Part shown: one piece after another, positions 11,600 through 22,656 of the stretch
How the letters are laid out: the number at the start of each line of letters is the position of its first letter
Position numbering within the stretch: the first letter of the stretch is position 1
From: Nilaparvata lugens
Lineage: Eukaryota > Arthropoda > Insecta > Hemiptera > Delphacidae
DNA: 64,000 bases
Assembly (NCBI RefSeq): GCF_014356525.2
Contig: NC_052510.1
Coordinates: forward strand, 15,362,778-15,426,777
Direction: 5' to 3'
The notes under the pieces: generated by a model
Seen by the model: only the letters and a program-made list of their open reading frames with translations
Told to the model about the DNA's origin: nothing
Database searches by the model: none
Position numbers and translations under genes: made by a program

Positions 11600-11800
11600 A
11601 TTGACAAAGCAGCAAGTGGCAGACAAAATGAGCCGTAACTCTTTTATTTGATGCTCTTACTGCCCTTAACAGGTGCGCACCTAAACTGTAAACAGCAGTT
11701 TGCTTTCAGCCTCTTATCAACAGTTGTATTCGTCACTTTATCAAGCCATTCATTTTATTCGACGGGAATTTTATTACAGTTTACAGTGTAGACTTCCTCG
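11600..11800. promoter_or_regulatory. Candidate conserved non-coding element
   Basis: Non-repetitive island with clustered AT-core homeodomain-like words (TTTTATTTGATG, CATTTTATTCGACGGG, TTTTATTACAG), a CACTTTATCAAG phrase and an inverted GGTGCGCACC. No frame or repeat. Enhancer identity is an inference. Confidence 0.25.
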
Positions 11801-12680
11801 TTTCTTCCAATAGATTCACGTTATCAAACATCAACGGTGGGATACGTCACTAGTCATGATTATAAAAATTTTCTCATTCTATAAGAAAACGTGGGATTGA
11901 TTTTGAAGTTCAAAGTACCCTTCCAGTTTAACAAGGTTAGGTCGATTACAAGGTACAATGTTTATCAGGTCGATTTAGTGTAGATTGTAAAGAATCATTG
12001 TATTTTGATCTAGTTGATCAATTGTAAAATACTTTTTAACCTAATATTGGTAGTTGGTACACTGCTCTAGCTTAATTAGTGACTAGAAACTGGGATACAT
12101 TATCAATCAAAACCATCAGATCAAGAAAGTTCTTGGAAGATTTGTGAAATGATCAATAACTCAACTAGAAAATATAAATAATTCATATATCAATTATCGA
12201 AAGTTATTTAAAGTTACCGACAAGATAGAATAAATAGCTCATACTATACTCTACCACTATGAACGTAGATGATCTTCCAAGAACAAGACATTGAGACGAA
12301 AACCAACCTGAAAAAAATAAAAATCAATTAGAACTGCAAACTATAATCATGTAGAAAAGTATATGATGAATTGTAAACGCATACTTTAAAGTATTAATTA
12401 TAGAGAATAAATGAAATTCAATTTATGAAAACCAAAATTAATTTCCTATAAGAAATTATCATTTCCATTTCACATCTATTATTGGGATTTTCTTCAATCA
12501 AATACACAAAATTCTAAACTAGTTTTATCATCTTGTGAAAAAAGCCATTGTTCAAATTTCATTTCTTCCATAAACCCTTCCAAAATCATTTTTGGAACAC
12601 CCCAAACCTGAACTCTTCTCCATTCCAGAGACCCACAGTTGTTGGAGAGTAACCGATCTTGGGGAACACAGACACTGTTC
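11800..12680. other. AT-rich unique sequence
   Basis: No gene or repeat seen, apart from the splice-like junction near 12308 described separately. Confidence 0.4.
12301..12325 (-). other. Recursive-splice-like junction (minus)
   Basis: The minus strand reads a T-rich tract (TTTTTATTTTTTTCAG) joined directly to GTTGGT; the junction is between 12308 and 12307. An acceptor abutting a donor is the layout of ratchet points in long insect introns. The donor half (GTTGGT) is weaker than GTAAGT. Confidence 0.35.
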
Positions 12681-12682
12681 GG

Positions 12683-12960
12683 CTACGAGAAGGGAGATTG
12701 TAGAGAGTGCACAGAGGAAGGATGAGGGGGGAGGGGTTTAAGGGGGCATCCCTGCGGAACACAACGACGGTTAATCCGACGCAGGGTCTCGGTCAGTTTA
12801 TTGGCTAAAACTTTTAAGCCCCTGGCGCGAATTAAGCGACTCCCCGCCGCCGATTCAGCCGCGGGGGGTCCGTCGCTTCCCCCTTCCACTCCGTCAACAT
12901 CCAGTTCCCCCTCGGTGCTCATTTCTGCAGCGGCCCCCGCCAACATCAAGGTTCAGTTTC
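12683..12960 (-). other. CpG-rich block with an 88-codon open frame
   Basis: This is a strong GC/CpG peak. A minus frame starting at 12949 reads an acidic N-terminal part (STEGELDVDGVEGG), then a basic helix-like stretch (RARGLKVLANKLTETLRRIN) and a Pro-rich end, so its composition is more protein-like than any other frame here. No family was recognised. The same stretch also carries TTAATTCGC, CCAATAAAC and GGATTAACC words, so a CpG-rich regulatory element or a 5' exon are equally possible. No convincing donor site was found at its end. Confidence 0.25.
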
Positions 12961-13096
12961 AACGGCGGCGATAACACTACAATGATTATCCAACTGCAAC
13001 AACGTACTTTGCATACCGGATACCAGTTGTCGATTTATGAATTGACAGAAGTTACTTGAAAATTGTTACCAATGACCACGATTGACACTACAATAA

Positions 13097-13345
13097 AATC
13101 AATCAGTTAAATATAATGAACATGAAAAGACTACCATTTCTGGATAAAAAATTAGAACTTAAACTATTCCGAGGGGAATACACTGTCTTGACCAAGCTTA
13201 TTGAATCACTGTATCATGCTCATTGCTCAAAATCAATCAGTTGAATACTATGAACATGAAAAGACTACCATTTCTGGATTAAAATATAAAGCTTGTATTT
13301 ATCCGAGCAGAATCCACTATCTTGATCAACATTGATTCAAACAAG
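13097..13345. repeat. Diverged tandem duplication, ~132 bp unit
   Basis: Copies start at about 13097 and 13229 with AATCAATCAGTT, share GAACATGAAAAGACTACC and TTTCTGGAT, and later an AATCCACTATCTTGA-like phrase. The second half is more diverged than the first. Confidence 0.8.
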
Positions 13346-14045
13346 TTAGTATCAGAGCCACTGACTGTTCCAGTAAAAATATAACTCATATGAGTTATAA
13401 TAATACTATTCCCTCCAAGCCCTGCCTAGCAAGTATATTAAAGTCCCATGAGAACTTAATGGGATTTTTATTCTCACTTAAATTGGTCGATACTAAATAT
13501 GGAATTGGAAACAAATCTATTGAAACGATTATAAGGTTGAATAGGTACTTTGGACTTGGAGCTATACTGATCGATAAAATTACTATATTAAATAGTAGGA
13601 TAGCAACGCTGAAAATAATAAATTAGATTTAGATGCATGTGGGATTATGTACTCCTACTGTACACTCTACACGAATAAAATCAAGCCAGGAAACAGAACG
13701 AACAAACTTGCCCATGTTCCAATTTTCATCCACACACCGGTGGAAACATCCCCGATAAAAACAATGTGGAACAAAATATAAAACATCAAGTTAGTGACTG
13801 ACGACGGAAGAGGAACAGATTAAAACAGTGAATCGGAAAAGTGCGACTCCCAACACGATTGATGATCGATAAGGAGGGAAAGAGGAAGAGGAAGAGGAGG
13901 AAGGAAGAAGGAAGGAGGAGGAAGAGGATGACGAGACTGCGATGACATGTGGCAGTAAACATCAGTGCAACAGAGAGCAGACAAGAATGAATGTATATTT
14001 AAAAGCCGGCAACCGTTGGATACGACAGATGAGAGAGAATGAGTG
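13346..14045. other. Unique sequence with a short purine tract
   Basis: AT-rich, with a GAGGAA-type purine tract at 13875-13935. The 78-codon plus frame at 13390-13626 is Ile/Lys/Asn-rich, as expected for AT-rich non-coding DNA. Confidence 0.35.
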
Positions 14046-14049
14046 ATAG

Positions 14050-14300
14050 ATACCCTTTCCCCCCACCCCGGGGTAGGTCAGGGCAGGGGTAACGCGGTTT
14101 TTGACTGATGGACGCGGCACGTCGCGACGCGCGTCGAACGTCGGAAATCGGAACTAATAAAATATTCTCCGGCGTTAAATAAATCGTCGTGCGGTTTTAT
14201 AGTCGGATAATTTCCCCCCGGAGCGAAGCACGGGCAGGGGGGAGACAGCCAGCGATGACAGCTATCGATTTGTTCGCTGCTCATTCTCACTTCTGTCGGC
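14050..14300. promoter_or_regulatory. CpG-rich candidate regulatory island
   Basis: Dense CpG (GTCGCGACGCGCGTCGAACG, 14113-14132), followed by GCGTTAAATAAATCGTCG and GGTTTTATAGTCGG, words of Caudal/Abd-B-like type set in non-repetitive sequence. A 99-codon minus frame crosses it but has no recognisable motif. Inference only. Confidence 0.3.
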
Positions 14301-15000
14301 TCTCTTCCACTTCCAGTCAAAACCATTTCATTCTCTCTTTCTAATTTCTGCAACCCCTCATGTACTAGGTCTATCAACTAATCAACCATTCATACCAGAG
14401 ATTGCTTTCAAACTCATCTCCAACTATACTGTACTATACTACACTCCAACTATGTTGTAATACAACCAGGCAAATAATCTAGGTATCTTCAAACGATAAC
14501 TTTTACTCTATGGTAACACTCAGATAGACATGCCTAACTTTATATACAAAACTGGACTAATAAATGACACTGTCTATAGATGAAAGCATTGGACGAAAGG
14601 ACGAAATGAAAACTATGGATAGAATTTGTTTGGTTAATGAATTTTGAGAATTCAACGAATTAAAATCAGGGAGAAATTACCTATTATAATATAATTGTAT
14701 CAACTTCAAAGAACTTTCAAATTCCATGAGTACACTCTGGTGTCAAGATAATAGAATTTTAATTTGGAAATTTTGAATTGGAATGAGAAATTGTAATATG
14801 AGAAACAGAATGTCAAAAAATGAAACGAAATGAGATTCGGAGATATGTTTCATCAGCAACCACAACATGAGTAGGCCTACATCATAGAATACTATCACAT
14901 AGCCTCCATGGAGAATTAGAGCCGTTGAGGTAATTTCAAATCGTATTGCTGCTCAATATTATCCTCAAATCCCAATTTGCTACCCATACAAATTCAAAGG
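14300..15000. other. AT-rich unique sequence
   Basis: Nothing recognisable beyond short A/T runs. Confidence 0.4.
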
Positions 15001-15004
15001 GACA

Positions 15005-15255
15005 TCAGCTACATACTCAATTTAACCCAAATATTATTCAGCCAGCATGCTGTTCAGCACAAAGGAGTTACCCAACTCATTACTCCTCTATCGCCGAAAG
15101 CCCTAAGCTATGATAATATCGAGTGAGCATTTGAATTACGGCAGTCTAATTGAGTCGCATAAATAATAGATTCTTCATCCAATAGGTACGTATTTGTTCG
15201 CGTTTAAAACAAAAGGAGCGCTTTGTTCAGCTTCACTGATAATGCTTGTGAAACA
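15005..15255. promoter_or_regulatory. Candidate conserved non-coding element
   Basis: A non-repetitive island with GCATTTGAATTACGGC, CTAATTGAGTCGCAT, ATAAATAATAG and CGCGTTTAAAACAAAAGG phrases; several homeodomain-type cores lie within 200 bases. No open frame. Confidence 0.25.
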
Positions 15256-15529
15256 GTGCTGTTGTTAGTAAATGAGAACGACAACCATTATTTGCAAAAT
15301 GGAATGGGGAGATCATTTTCGTAGTGAATAATGTAAATTCTTTTGTTTATTTAAATATAACACTCAATAGATCACATGAAATTCATGATTAGATGATGCA
15401 TTGGATCTCGTATGATAAATTATACATTTATCAAAGAACAATAGCTTTACTTGAAAAATTCAAATTTAAAAGATGAAATTGATTAATACAGAAGAACAGT
15501 CAAGATTCTAGATGGTAAATCGTTAATTT

Positions 15530-15590
15530 ATACACATATTTCGGTCAGGAACTTCCCACCAATAAAAGCCATACGATTATTATTATACAC
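15530..15590 (+). mobile_element. Fragment of (ATT)n-tailed retroelement end
   Basis: CTTCCCACCAATAAAAGCC followed by ATTATTATTAT matches, in reverse orientation, the terminal part of the element at 42095-42240. Only the last ~50 bases are present, consistent with a severe 5' truncation. Confidence 0.55.
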
Positions 15591-15599
15591 ATATTTCAC

Positions 15600-17330
15600 T
15601 CAAAAAAGCGGATAAAAGTAATAATAAAATGATTTATTGGATCAATAACCTTAAGAACAAGAGCATCTCTCTGAACTCTGAAGTTAGATATTTCCTTCAA
15701 TTGAGTTACAACATAACAACAAAGTTACAGCAATAACTCTCGTAGAACTTGAAATGCAGCAGCAAATGAAACAAAATGGAAGTGATGATTCGCCATTGGT
15801 CTTAAGCTAGCCAACCTCCATGCTCATTATTGATTGCTATTGGTCAGCTGAGTTAGGATACAATCAGCTTCTGACAACATTAGATTGCTCTTCCCCAATG
15901 TTTTGTTTCAACAAATTTGTCTAAAACTTCCTGATCATGTACTGAAACAATTGTCAACGAAAAAGAGATGAGAATTCAAGACTGTACTTGGAAACAAAGA
16001 GATGAGCGTTGGAATAGGAATTGAAGACTATCTATCAATAATAGTTTGTAGAGAACAGAGAAAATGCGTTGAAAACAACAATACAGATTGAGATGCTGGT
16101 ATTGGAGTTGGGCCAGCAAAGACCTGCCAAACAACCGAGAAATAAAGTTGGGATGATAAATGTGCCGAAAGTGCAGCGGATACGACAGCAAACACATATT
16201 TTCAACAAATATAAATTTCATGCCAACTTTCTTTCGTTCAGAATGTTTGGGAGATGCATTGTTTCAAAGAGTTGAGATTTGTGACAGTTCAAAGGGATGA
16301 TTTTTGGTTACATTCTCAGTCGTGAATAGGAGTTCCTCTCGTGAATTTTCATGGTGACATGTGACTCAAAATTGAACTAGATGTAGAAATGTTTGAGCTC
16401 ACAGTATGAATGGCAGTTTTTTTTGGAAAATTACAATTTGTCGGAGAGGCTGGTAGTATTGTTTCACGTTTTTGTACAATTTATTATATTGTATTGTTAA
16501 TTTATTCAAATTCAAATATCGACTGAAACAGTAAAGGACGAAGCTTGTTCCTATATATCTTCTTCCGCGCACCGCTAAAATTGTATACAATGATAGCAGT
16601 TCAGTTCACTCAAAATGTTTATTTAGTTGAATTGATGTGAAGAATGTAAGTTCGTAATTTCTATCATAATTTGCAACGAGAAGGTATAAGTAATAATGAA
16701 AAAAGAATTTCGTTGAACTATTGGTGGGAATTCTTAGTTTGTTATGGCAGATGCATTTTAGTATATAACGTGTATTTCATTACATCCGGGCACCCGCACT
16801 TCAACATTCAAACACATGGAAAATGAATTACGTCTTCAATATAACTTTTAAGACACTGCTATCATGAGTAATATCACATTTTCAAATTAATTTTATGATG
16901 TCTAGTAGTTCATCAAGGTTAGTGACTTCAAGAAATTCTCAGGAACTACAAATGAAGCTCCCATGTACTACAACCACTAGATCTCATGGAGTCACGTTGT
17001 AATTCCAAGAAATCCCAAGTATGCTTTACTTTCTTCCTGCCGGATGAATCCTATTTCAATTTTTTCTGTCTCTACTTGTATTAGTTGTAGAGAAAACTAA
17101 AGTGATAGTTTTTCTTTAATACTTCACTGACATCACTGTGAACATCAACGTTCACTAAGATTAATTGAAAAGCTTTATGATAAGAGTATTCTATACCACG
17201 GAAGAGTTTGTGTAGCGAGGGTTCCTTCAAGTGATTTTCTTTTTTTTTGTGTCATGTGACATAAATTTTAACAATTATTTCTATAATTTGATTGTATGGT
17301 ATGAGATGTTGTGGTAGTTCTCCATAATTA
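15600..17330. other. AT-rich unique sequence, no gene
   Basis: Short open frames on both strands (61-81 codons) without recognisable features. No repeat unit was identified. Confidence 0.4.
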
Positions 17331-17331
17331 A

Positions 17332-17520
17332 AAGAATAAGACTGATATTATCAATACTACTTTTATTTATTCGAAAATTAATTCATAATACAGAACCAGG
17401 TTTCATGGTAATACATTCAGCTGAAGATGTGGTAGGAATTCCCATGAAACCTGGTTCTGTATTATGAATTGATTTTCGAATAAATAAAAGTGGTATTGAC
17501 AATATCAAAGTTTTATTCTT
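17332..17520. mobile_element. Foldback element with hammerhead-like loop
   Basis: Arms 17332-17407 and 17443-17520 are inverted copies of ~76 bp with few mismatches, sharing CAGAACCAGGTTTCATG and TTTTATTTATTCGAAAAT. The ~35 bp loop carries CTGAAGA (17421-17427), and GAAAC (17446-17450) opens the right arm. That gives CUGANGA, a short helix-sized gap, then GAAA, flanked by a perfectly paired helix, which resembles the hammerhead core of Penelope-like elements. Stem I and stem II are weak, so ribozyme activity is doubtful. Confidence 0.7.
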
Positions 17521-17890
17521 ACAATTTCTATACTCTTAGAAGAGTCTCTGGGAAGCTTCCATACCAACAAAGTTACACTGTCACTTCAGTGTAACTTTTC
17601 AAGCCTCATAGACAGTGCTTGAAATACTAAAACATCATCAAGTCTCATTTGAATTTCTCAAATGTGAACCAATCTACTTTATAACGGTCTCTCCAGGTCT
17701 ATGAAGTCCTCTTCATAAAGCCAGGTGTAGCCTAATAGATTGAATTGAATCATTCGAAATATTGTGCATCAAGAATAAAGATATTCCTAGACATTATTTC
17801 TAAAACATATTCACACTTTGCGTCCTGTATGCATTTCTGCCGAAAATACTGTAGCACAGTTGATTCAGCTACAGCTGGAAAAAGTATAGG
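17521..17890. other. AT-rich unique sequence
   Basis: Contains a short inverted repeat (AGTTACACTG at 17570 and CAGTGTAACTTT at 17587). No gene. Confidence 0.4.
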
Positions 17891-18151
17891 ACAATGTTGT
17901 TGAGAGGGGGTGTGGAGTGGGTGCGCGCGTGTGCGTCGGGGCGGAGCGCATTGATTTTTCTAGAGCTCTATGTGCGCGCCCTTCACTCGCCCGCCCGCCC
18001 TGGTCTTCCCTTTGCCTTTAAAAACACGTGGCTCATTCCCTGCCCTGCTTCCCCCACCCACCCCAAAATGACGCCCTTTTCGGCGGCGGTGGCCCTACTC
18101 GCCTGTTTTGTTTACCCGGCTCTGCCAACGTCGCGACGTCTCCGCATGTAG
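17890..18151 (+). promoter_or_regulatory. GC-rich island with possible 5' exon
   Basis: This 260-base GC peak contains CpG-rich runs (GTGCGCGCGTGTGCGTCGGG), GCCCGCCCGCCC boxes and a TTTAAAAACACGTGG stretch. A frame starting with ATG at 18068, preceded by CCCAAA, encodes 27 residues with a signal-peptide-like hydrophobic core (SAAVALLACFVYPALP) and then stops at 18149-18151. It may be a CpG promoter, a coding first exon ended by an unseen donor, or neither. An 85-codon frame includes the same residues. Confidence 0.3.
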
Positions 18152-18435
18152 CTGGCTGTAAGGCCTCACTACACTAGCCTTCCACTATCATTCCTCTAAA
18201 AACAAAAATAATAAATACCAATTGGTCAATGGTTTTGTTTCCCTGGAGATTTGCTCTATCCGATAGGAAGGATACGCTGGCTATAAGGCCTCACCACTAC
18301 ACTAGCTTTCCACTATCATACCTCTAAAACCAAGTAATAAATTTACCAATTGGTCATTGGATTCTGTTTCCCTGGAAATTTGCTTTATTTCGATTGGATA
18401 TACAATCTATAAGGCCTCATTTCTACACTGGCCTT
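18151..18435. repeat. Tandem repeat, 125 bp unit, 2.3 copies
   Basis: Copies begin at 18151, 18276 and about 18403 with (GCTGGCT)GTAAGGCCTCA-type starts, then CACTAGC, TTTCCACTATCAT, ACCAATTGGTCA and TTTCCCTGGA landmarks. The third copy is truncated after ~33 bases. Divergence between copies is moderate. Confidence 0.85.
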
Positions 18436-18970
18436 TCACATTACTCTTACTTTACTTTTACTTTTCTTGTTCGTCACAATTATTAAACTGCATTAAGGGA
18501 GTAACGATCCCGCAGTATATGACACGTCAAAGTTTAATCTAATATCTAACATTCCACATGTTGCAACATAACAGATCCCACATAACATACATCAATCAAA
18601 CATTATTCAACAAGGAAGTCTGCTAACCTGTACGGACACAATACAATAAGGAATTCCCTGAGTGTTTTTTTGAACTCCTTCAAGCCATCAATTTCTCTTA
18701 TGTGAGATGGGATTGAATTAAATATACACCTTTAAACACCTTATCATTATCACATTTATTTAGAAATCATACACCTTTGCGAAGTTTCACCAATCTCGGT
18801 CAAGACATTTGAAAATTTCCTAACTGGGTAGCTTCACAACTGTGTACTGTAATTATCGGTAGAAACTATCGCCGTAGAAATCATGTTCTAGTATACTCGT
18901 AGTAAACCATACCTGATTCGACCATATTAATGGTCTCAACCGAGCTTGGTGAAACCTGGCACTGGACAAC
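18436..18970. other. AT-rich unique sequence
   Basis: Nothing recognisable beyond short A/T runs. Confidence 0.4.
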
Positions 18971-18971
18971 A

Positions 18972-19101
18972 AAATTTAACAATTCATAAATGGAGATTTG
19001 ATCGTGTCCTTGATTTTCATTGAGTAGTTATTTCGCAGAACCAAATTTAACAATTTCAATGGAGATTCGTGTCCTTGATTTTCATTGACTAGTTATTTTG
19101 C
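18972..19101. repeat. Tandem duplication, ~68 bp unit
   Basis: 18972-19039 and 19043-19101 share AAATTTAACAATT, ATGGAGATT, CGTGTCCTTGATTTTCATTG and TAGTTATTT. The second copy lacks ~8 bases. Confidence 0.85.
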
Positions 19102-19384
19102 ATGTGCTCCCGAAGCTGATTATAAGGCTCCACTATCCCTACCTATTTCTGAACCTGTAATCTGTGGGTATATTCCATCAAATAATTTCATTGAAGATAA
19201 TTCTGCTACATTATCCCCCACGCAAACTCCAGCTCAGATTGAATAACAGTAGACGACAGGTACTTCCTTTTCACAGCGGCAATATCATGCATTACACAAA
19301 TTAAAATAATTCGCTTGGAATAGAAAACAACATCGACCTCCCGCAATTATTTCCAACACCGATTAGGCTGTCACTTCAAAATAA

Positions 19385-19402
19385 CCAGAGACAAAAACGG
19401 AT

Positions 19403-19490
<88 letters not shown>

Positions 19491-20110
19491 AAATAGAAGG
19501 ATAGTGAGAAAGTGAGTTATAACAGGAAAATAAGTGGGAAAGACAGAATAGGATGATCACAAAGAGAAATAAACGGATTCATACAGAGCATAAAATAGAG
19601 ATCAGATAGTGAGAAAGTAAAGTACAAAAGAGAAGTGAAAAAGTAGAAAACAAAAAAGACAGTGAATGAGAGCAAATAAGTGAGAGTGATAGAGAAAGAA
19701 GAGGTGAGAGAAAAAGCAAAATGAGAGAGGAGTAACGAAGGCTGTCAGTCATTGGAGAGAGACAGAAAAGGATAGTAATGGTCCAAGGATGAGAACTCAA
19801 GATTCAAAGACTGAATTGAACACAGCTATGGAAGAATAAGAGAGAGAGAGAGTATGATAGAGAGAGTGTGAGAGAGAGAGAGTATTATGCTAGTGAAATA
19901 AAAGAGGGAGGAAATAAAGAGAAAAAGTAAGTATCAATCAACACAAAGAAGTACCGTAGAAGTATAAACTCAGAAAAAAGTATGCATTATTGGTAGAGGT
20001 AATAAGAGAATATAGTAAGAGAGCAAGAGAAGGAATAGAACAAAGTTAAGTGGAAACAGAAGGAAGTAAGATGGTAGATTAAAACAGAAAAAGGGAGCAA
20101 ATCGTGATAA
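19385..20110. repeat. Purine-rich tract around an AG microsatellite
   Basis: The core is a pure AG dinucleotide run of about 41 units at 19405-19487. It is followed by 600 bases of degenerate GAGA/GAAA sequence with shorter runs at 19837-19884. GAGAG words are binding sites of GAGA factor in insects, but length and purity suggest a plain microsatellite. Minus frames here are poly-(Ser-Leu). Confidence 0.85.
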
Positions 20111-20610
20111 ATCGGAATTGAAATTTTTACCTATAGGAATGATCAGTTATGCAACTAGTCAATCTGAGCAGAAGAATAGATCTATAGAGTGTACATTGAT
20201 GAATTCTCCATAATTGAAGAGACTAGAGATATTGTCAAAATGATGTGTGAGCACACACGAAAGCATGCTTCTGAGAAATAATAAGTTTTATTAAATTAAA
20301 GTGGATTTTTTGACTCTCTTCAATTAACAGTAGTACAAATTTGAAGAGGGACAGTGTTGAAATCACTGTGTTTGCTTTTTCATATAAGTATAATAATATT
20401 GTACACGATTGATTGATTGAATATTCCAAAAGTATGTGGAATAAGGATAGAGATAACCGAGAACATAGGGCTAACCAAACAATTGTAACAGGAGAAAAGG
20501 CACAGACAAAAGAGGAAAGAGAAGGAAATAAGGATGAATGAAAGAAAAGTAATACCAGGAAACCAGGATGAGAGGAAACATAGACAGACAGTGGTTGCAT
20601 GGCTCTAACC
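20110..20610. other. AT-rich sequence containing one repeat remnant
   Basis: No gene. The 121-codon minus frame at 20235-20600 partly overlays a repeat remnant (20249-20320) and has no recognisable domain. Confidence 0.35.
20249..20320. repeat. Dispersed repeat copy shared with 61.24 kb
   Basis: GAGCACACACGAAAGCATG, then TTTTATTAAATTAAAGTGGATT, is shared with 61231-61295 in the same orientation and with 61036-61107 in the opposite one. Here only one arm is present, unlike the inverted pair at 61 kb. Confidence 0.7.
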
Positions 20611-20614
20611 AGCG

Positions 20615-20860
20615 GTGGACTTTGAAATTGGCCTGCTCTGCTCCGAATTAAGATTGACGTGCAATTGTGTTGCCGACCGCCACAGTTGCACTAAATCGGT
20701 CGCAAACCGTTCGTCGACTCTGACTGACAAAAATAAAAGAAAATAAAATCGACCAAGTGTCTACTCGCTTCGGTCAGTGGTCACACTGATTGACCCCTCC
20801 CCTCACCCCAACACCAGGGGACAATAATCATAACTACTTCCCTTGACGCGCGATCATCAT
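20615..20860. promoter_or_regulatory. Candidate conserved non-coding island
   Basis: Non-repetitive, CpG-containing block with CCGAATTAAGATTGACG, CTAAATCGGTCGCAAACCG and GGACAATAATCATAAC phrases between AT-rich flanks. No frame. Regulatory role inferred. Confidence 0.25.
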
Positions 20861-20869
20861 ACAATAAAA

Positions 20870-21216
20870 AGAAAAGCATGATACACCGATTATATTGTGG
20901 AAGATCAACATTGCATTTGATAAAGAAAAATTAAAAATAAAAATTTAAATGTAAAGGGTTAAGAATCAACTACAAGAATAATATTTAATTTATTCAGGAA
21001 TCAAGAAATTAAATATTCATTCATGTCACATAATTACAATAATGATAGTGCTCTACGATGCCTAATGATTATACTCTATTTGATGGATAATACCCCTTTT
21101 GGAGTAACACGTAAAGAATACAATGTATTCTAATGCGAAGGTTACATCAATATTAAAACATAGGTCTTTCATTGATGAGGAATAATTCCACCTAGCTATT
21201 TCTATCATGATATAAG
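20870..21216. other. AT-rich unique sequence
   Basis: Nothing recognisable beyond short A/T runs. Confidence 0.4.
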
Positions 21217-21735
21217 AAAATGGAGTTTCTACTATTTTATGTGAATTATATGAATCAAATGGAGTGCTTGATATGTTATTTAAATCACAGCGAACTTCCT
21301 TCTTTCAAGTACAATATTCATGTAATTTGTTTCTTAGATAGCTTTTCTACAAGTTTCATAATCTCATCATTTATTGATTAAGGAGACAGTGAAATTCACA
21401 TTTGCAATCCAGAATATAGTTTATCTACAAGTTTCATAATCTTATCATTTATTGATTAAGGAGACAGTGAAATTCACATTTGCAATCCAGAATATATTCG
21501 GGGAGAAAAATGGAGTTTCTACTATTTTATGTGAATTATATGAGTCAAGTGGAGTGCTTGATATCTTATTTACATCACAGCGAACCTACTTCTTTCCAGT
21601 AAAATTCAAGTAATAATTATTGTTTCTTATATAGTTTTCCTACAAATTTCATAATCTCATCATTATTATTGATTAAGGAGACAGTGAAATTCACATACTG
21701 AGGAGGTGCTACGAGATGGCTTGCAATCCAGGAAA
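21217..21735. repeat. Nested tandem duplication (290 bp and 78 bp units)
   Basis: An outer unit starts at 21217 and recurs at 21507 (offset 290), with TGGAGTTTCTACTATTTTAT at 21221 and 21511. Inside the first outer copy, a 78 bp unit is duplicated at 21346-21423 and 21424-21501 (TCTACAAGTTTCATAATC start, GCAATCCAGAATATA end). The second outer copy has a single, more diverged version at 21638, and 30 extra bases precede its GCAATCCAG phrase. The 78 bp event is therefore younger than the 290 bp event. Confidence 0.85.
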
Positions 21736-22320
21736 CTTGCGCGCAGGAACGCGTGTGCGAGAGTACGTACATACATTCTACACCTACACATATTACCTCC
21801 ACACATGTACGTGTGCTGTATGAAGTACAGTTGGTACACACACACACACACAGATACAACCTTGGATCCCCAATATTAGAGGGTATGTGCCCTGGCTCAA
21901 CCCTGCGATAAATATCACCTGCGACACCCGCAGATGCGAACTCGCCTACGCGCGCACACATCCACGAGCGCACATTACTTGTACCCTCCACCTACACCCA
22001 CCCTTACCGACTACCTCTTATCCAGAGTTTTTAATCTTGCCAGCAGCAACGGTGAGCGAGCGAGTGGTGGCTGAAATTCAAGTCTAGCTGCTGCTCCATG
22101 GCAGGCAGGCTACCTACCACTGTGAGCTGTGGACCATCCACGCATCCACCCTTTGTTCACTTGCTGCCAACCTTGTTCGGAAAACCCGGAAACCAAGCTA
22201 CAGATAGACACATACAAAAACCCACACATATACGCACATACACAACCACCGACCATTGGTTAGGCTAGGGCGAGCTGTTGGGAACCATATGTTGTTTTCC
22301 CTGGCTCACGCGTTTTTCCG
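21700..22320. other. GC-richer mixed sequence with CA microsatellite
   Basis: Complex, CpG-containing sequence with an AC run at 21836-21851 and many ACACA words. A GCAGCAACG/GTGAGC donor-like word lies at about 22045-22056. Frames of 124 (minus) and 66 (plus) codons cross it without recognisable features. Could be regulatory or a remnant exon. Confidence 0.3.
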
Positions 22321-22656
22321 TGTCACTCATTAATCCAGGCTCGTTTATCCTCTACATTCAACTTTATAATGATTCATTTATTTTTTCCATTTACTCCCAT
22401 TATCTAGTTATTGATACAGTAGTAATTTTTACTTCATTACAATCGTTTTGATGGTTATTCAATTGAACATTTTCCTGAATTATGTTTATGATATTATATT
22501 CCTAATTCCCAATTCTATTTCTACAGTGAGAATAGAATAACATACATAATTATGTTAACATGTTGATGTTTTTCAGTTTATCGGATTGATAGTTGTGAGA
22601 CCGGACTCCCCTGCATGTTGAGAGTTGAAATGAATCAAGTGGGAATTCCTGTATAT
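22320..22656. other. AT-rich unique sequence
   Basis: Nothing recognisable beyond short A/T runs. Confidence 0.4.

Noticed and set aside
11665..11685. Plus-strand recursive-splice-like word TTAACAGGTGCGC
   Set aside because: Weak pyrimidine tract and a poor donor (GTGCGC); more likely part of the inverted GGTGCGCACC motif.
19363..19560. Poly-Ser-Leu frame over the AG run
   Set aside because: Direct translation of an AG dinucleotide microsatellite.
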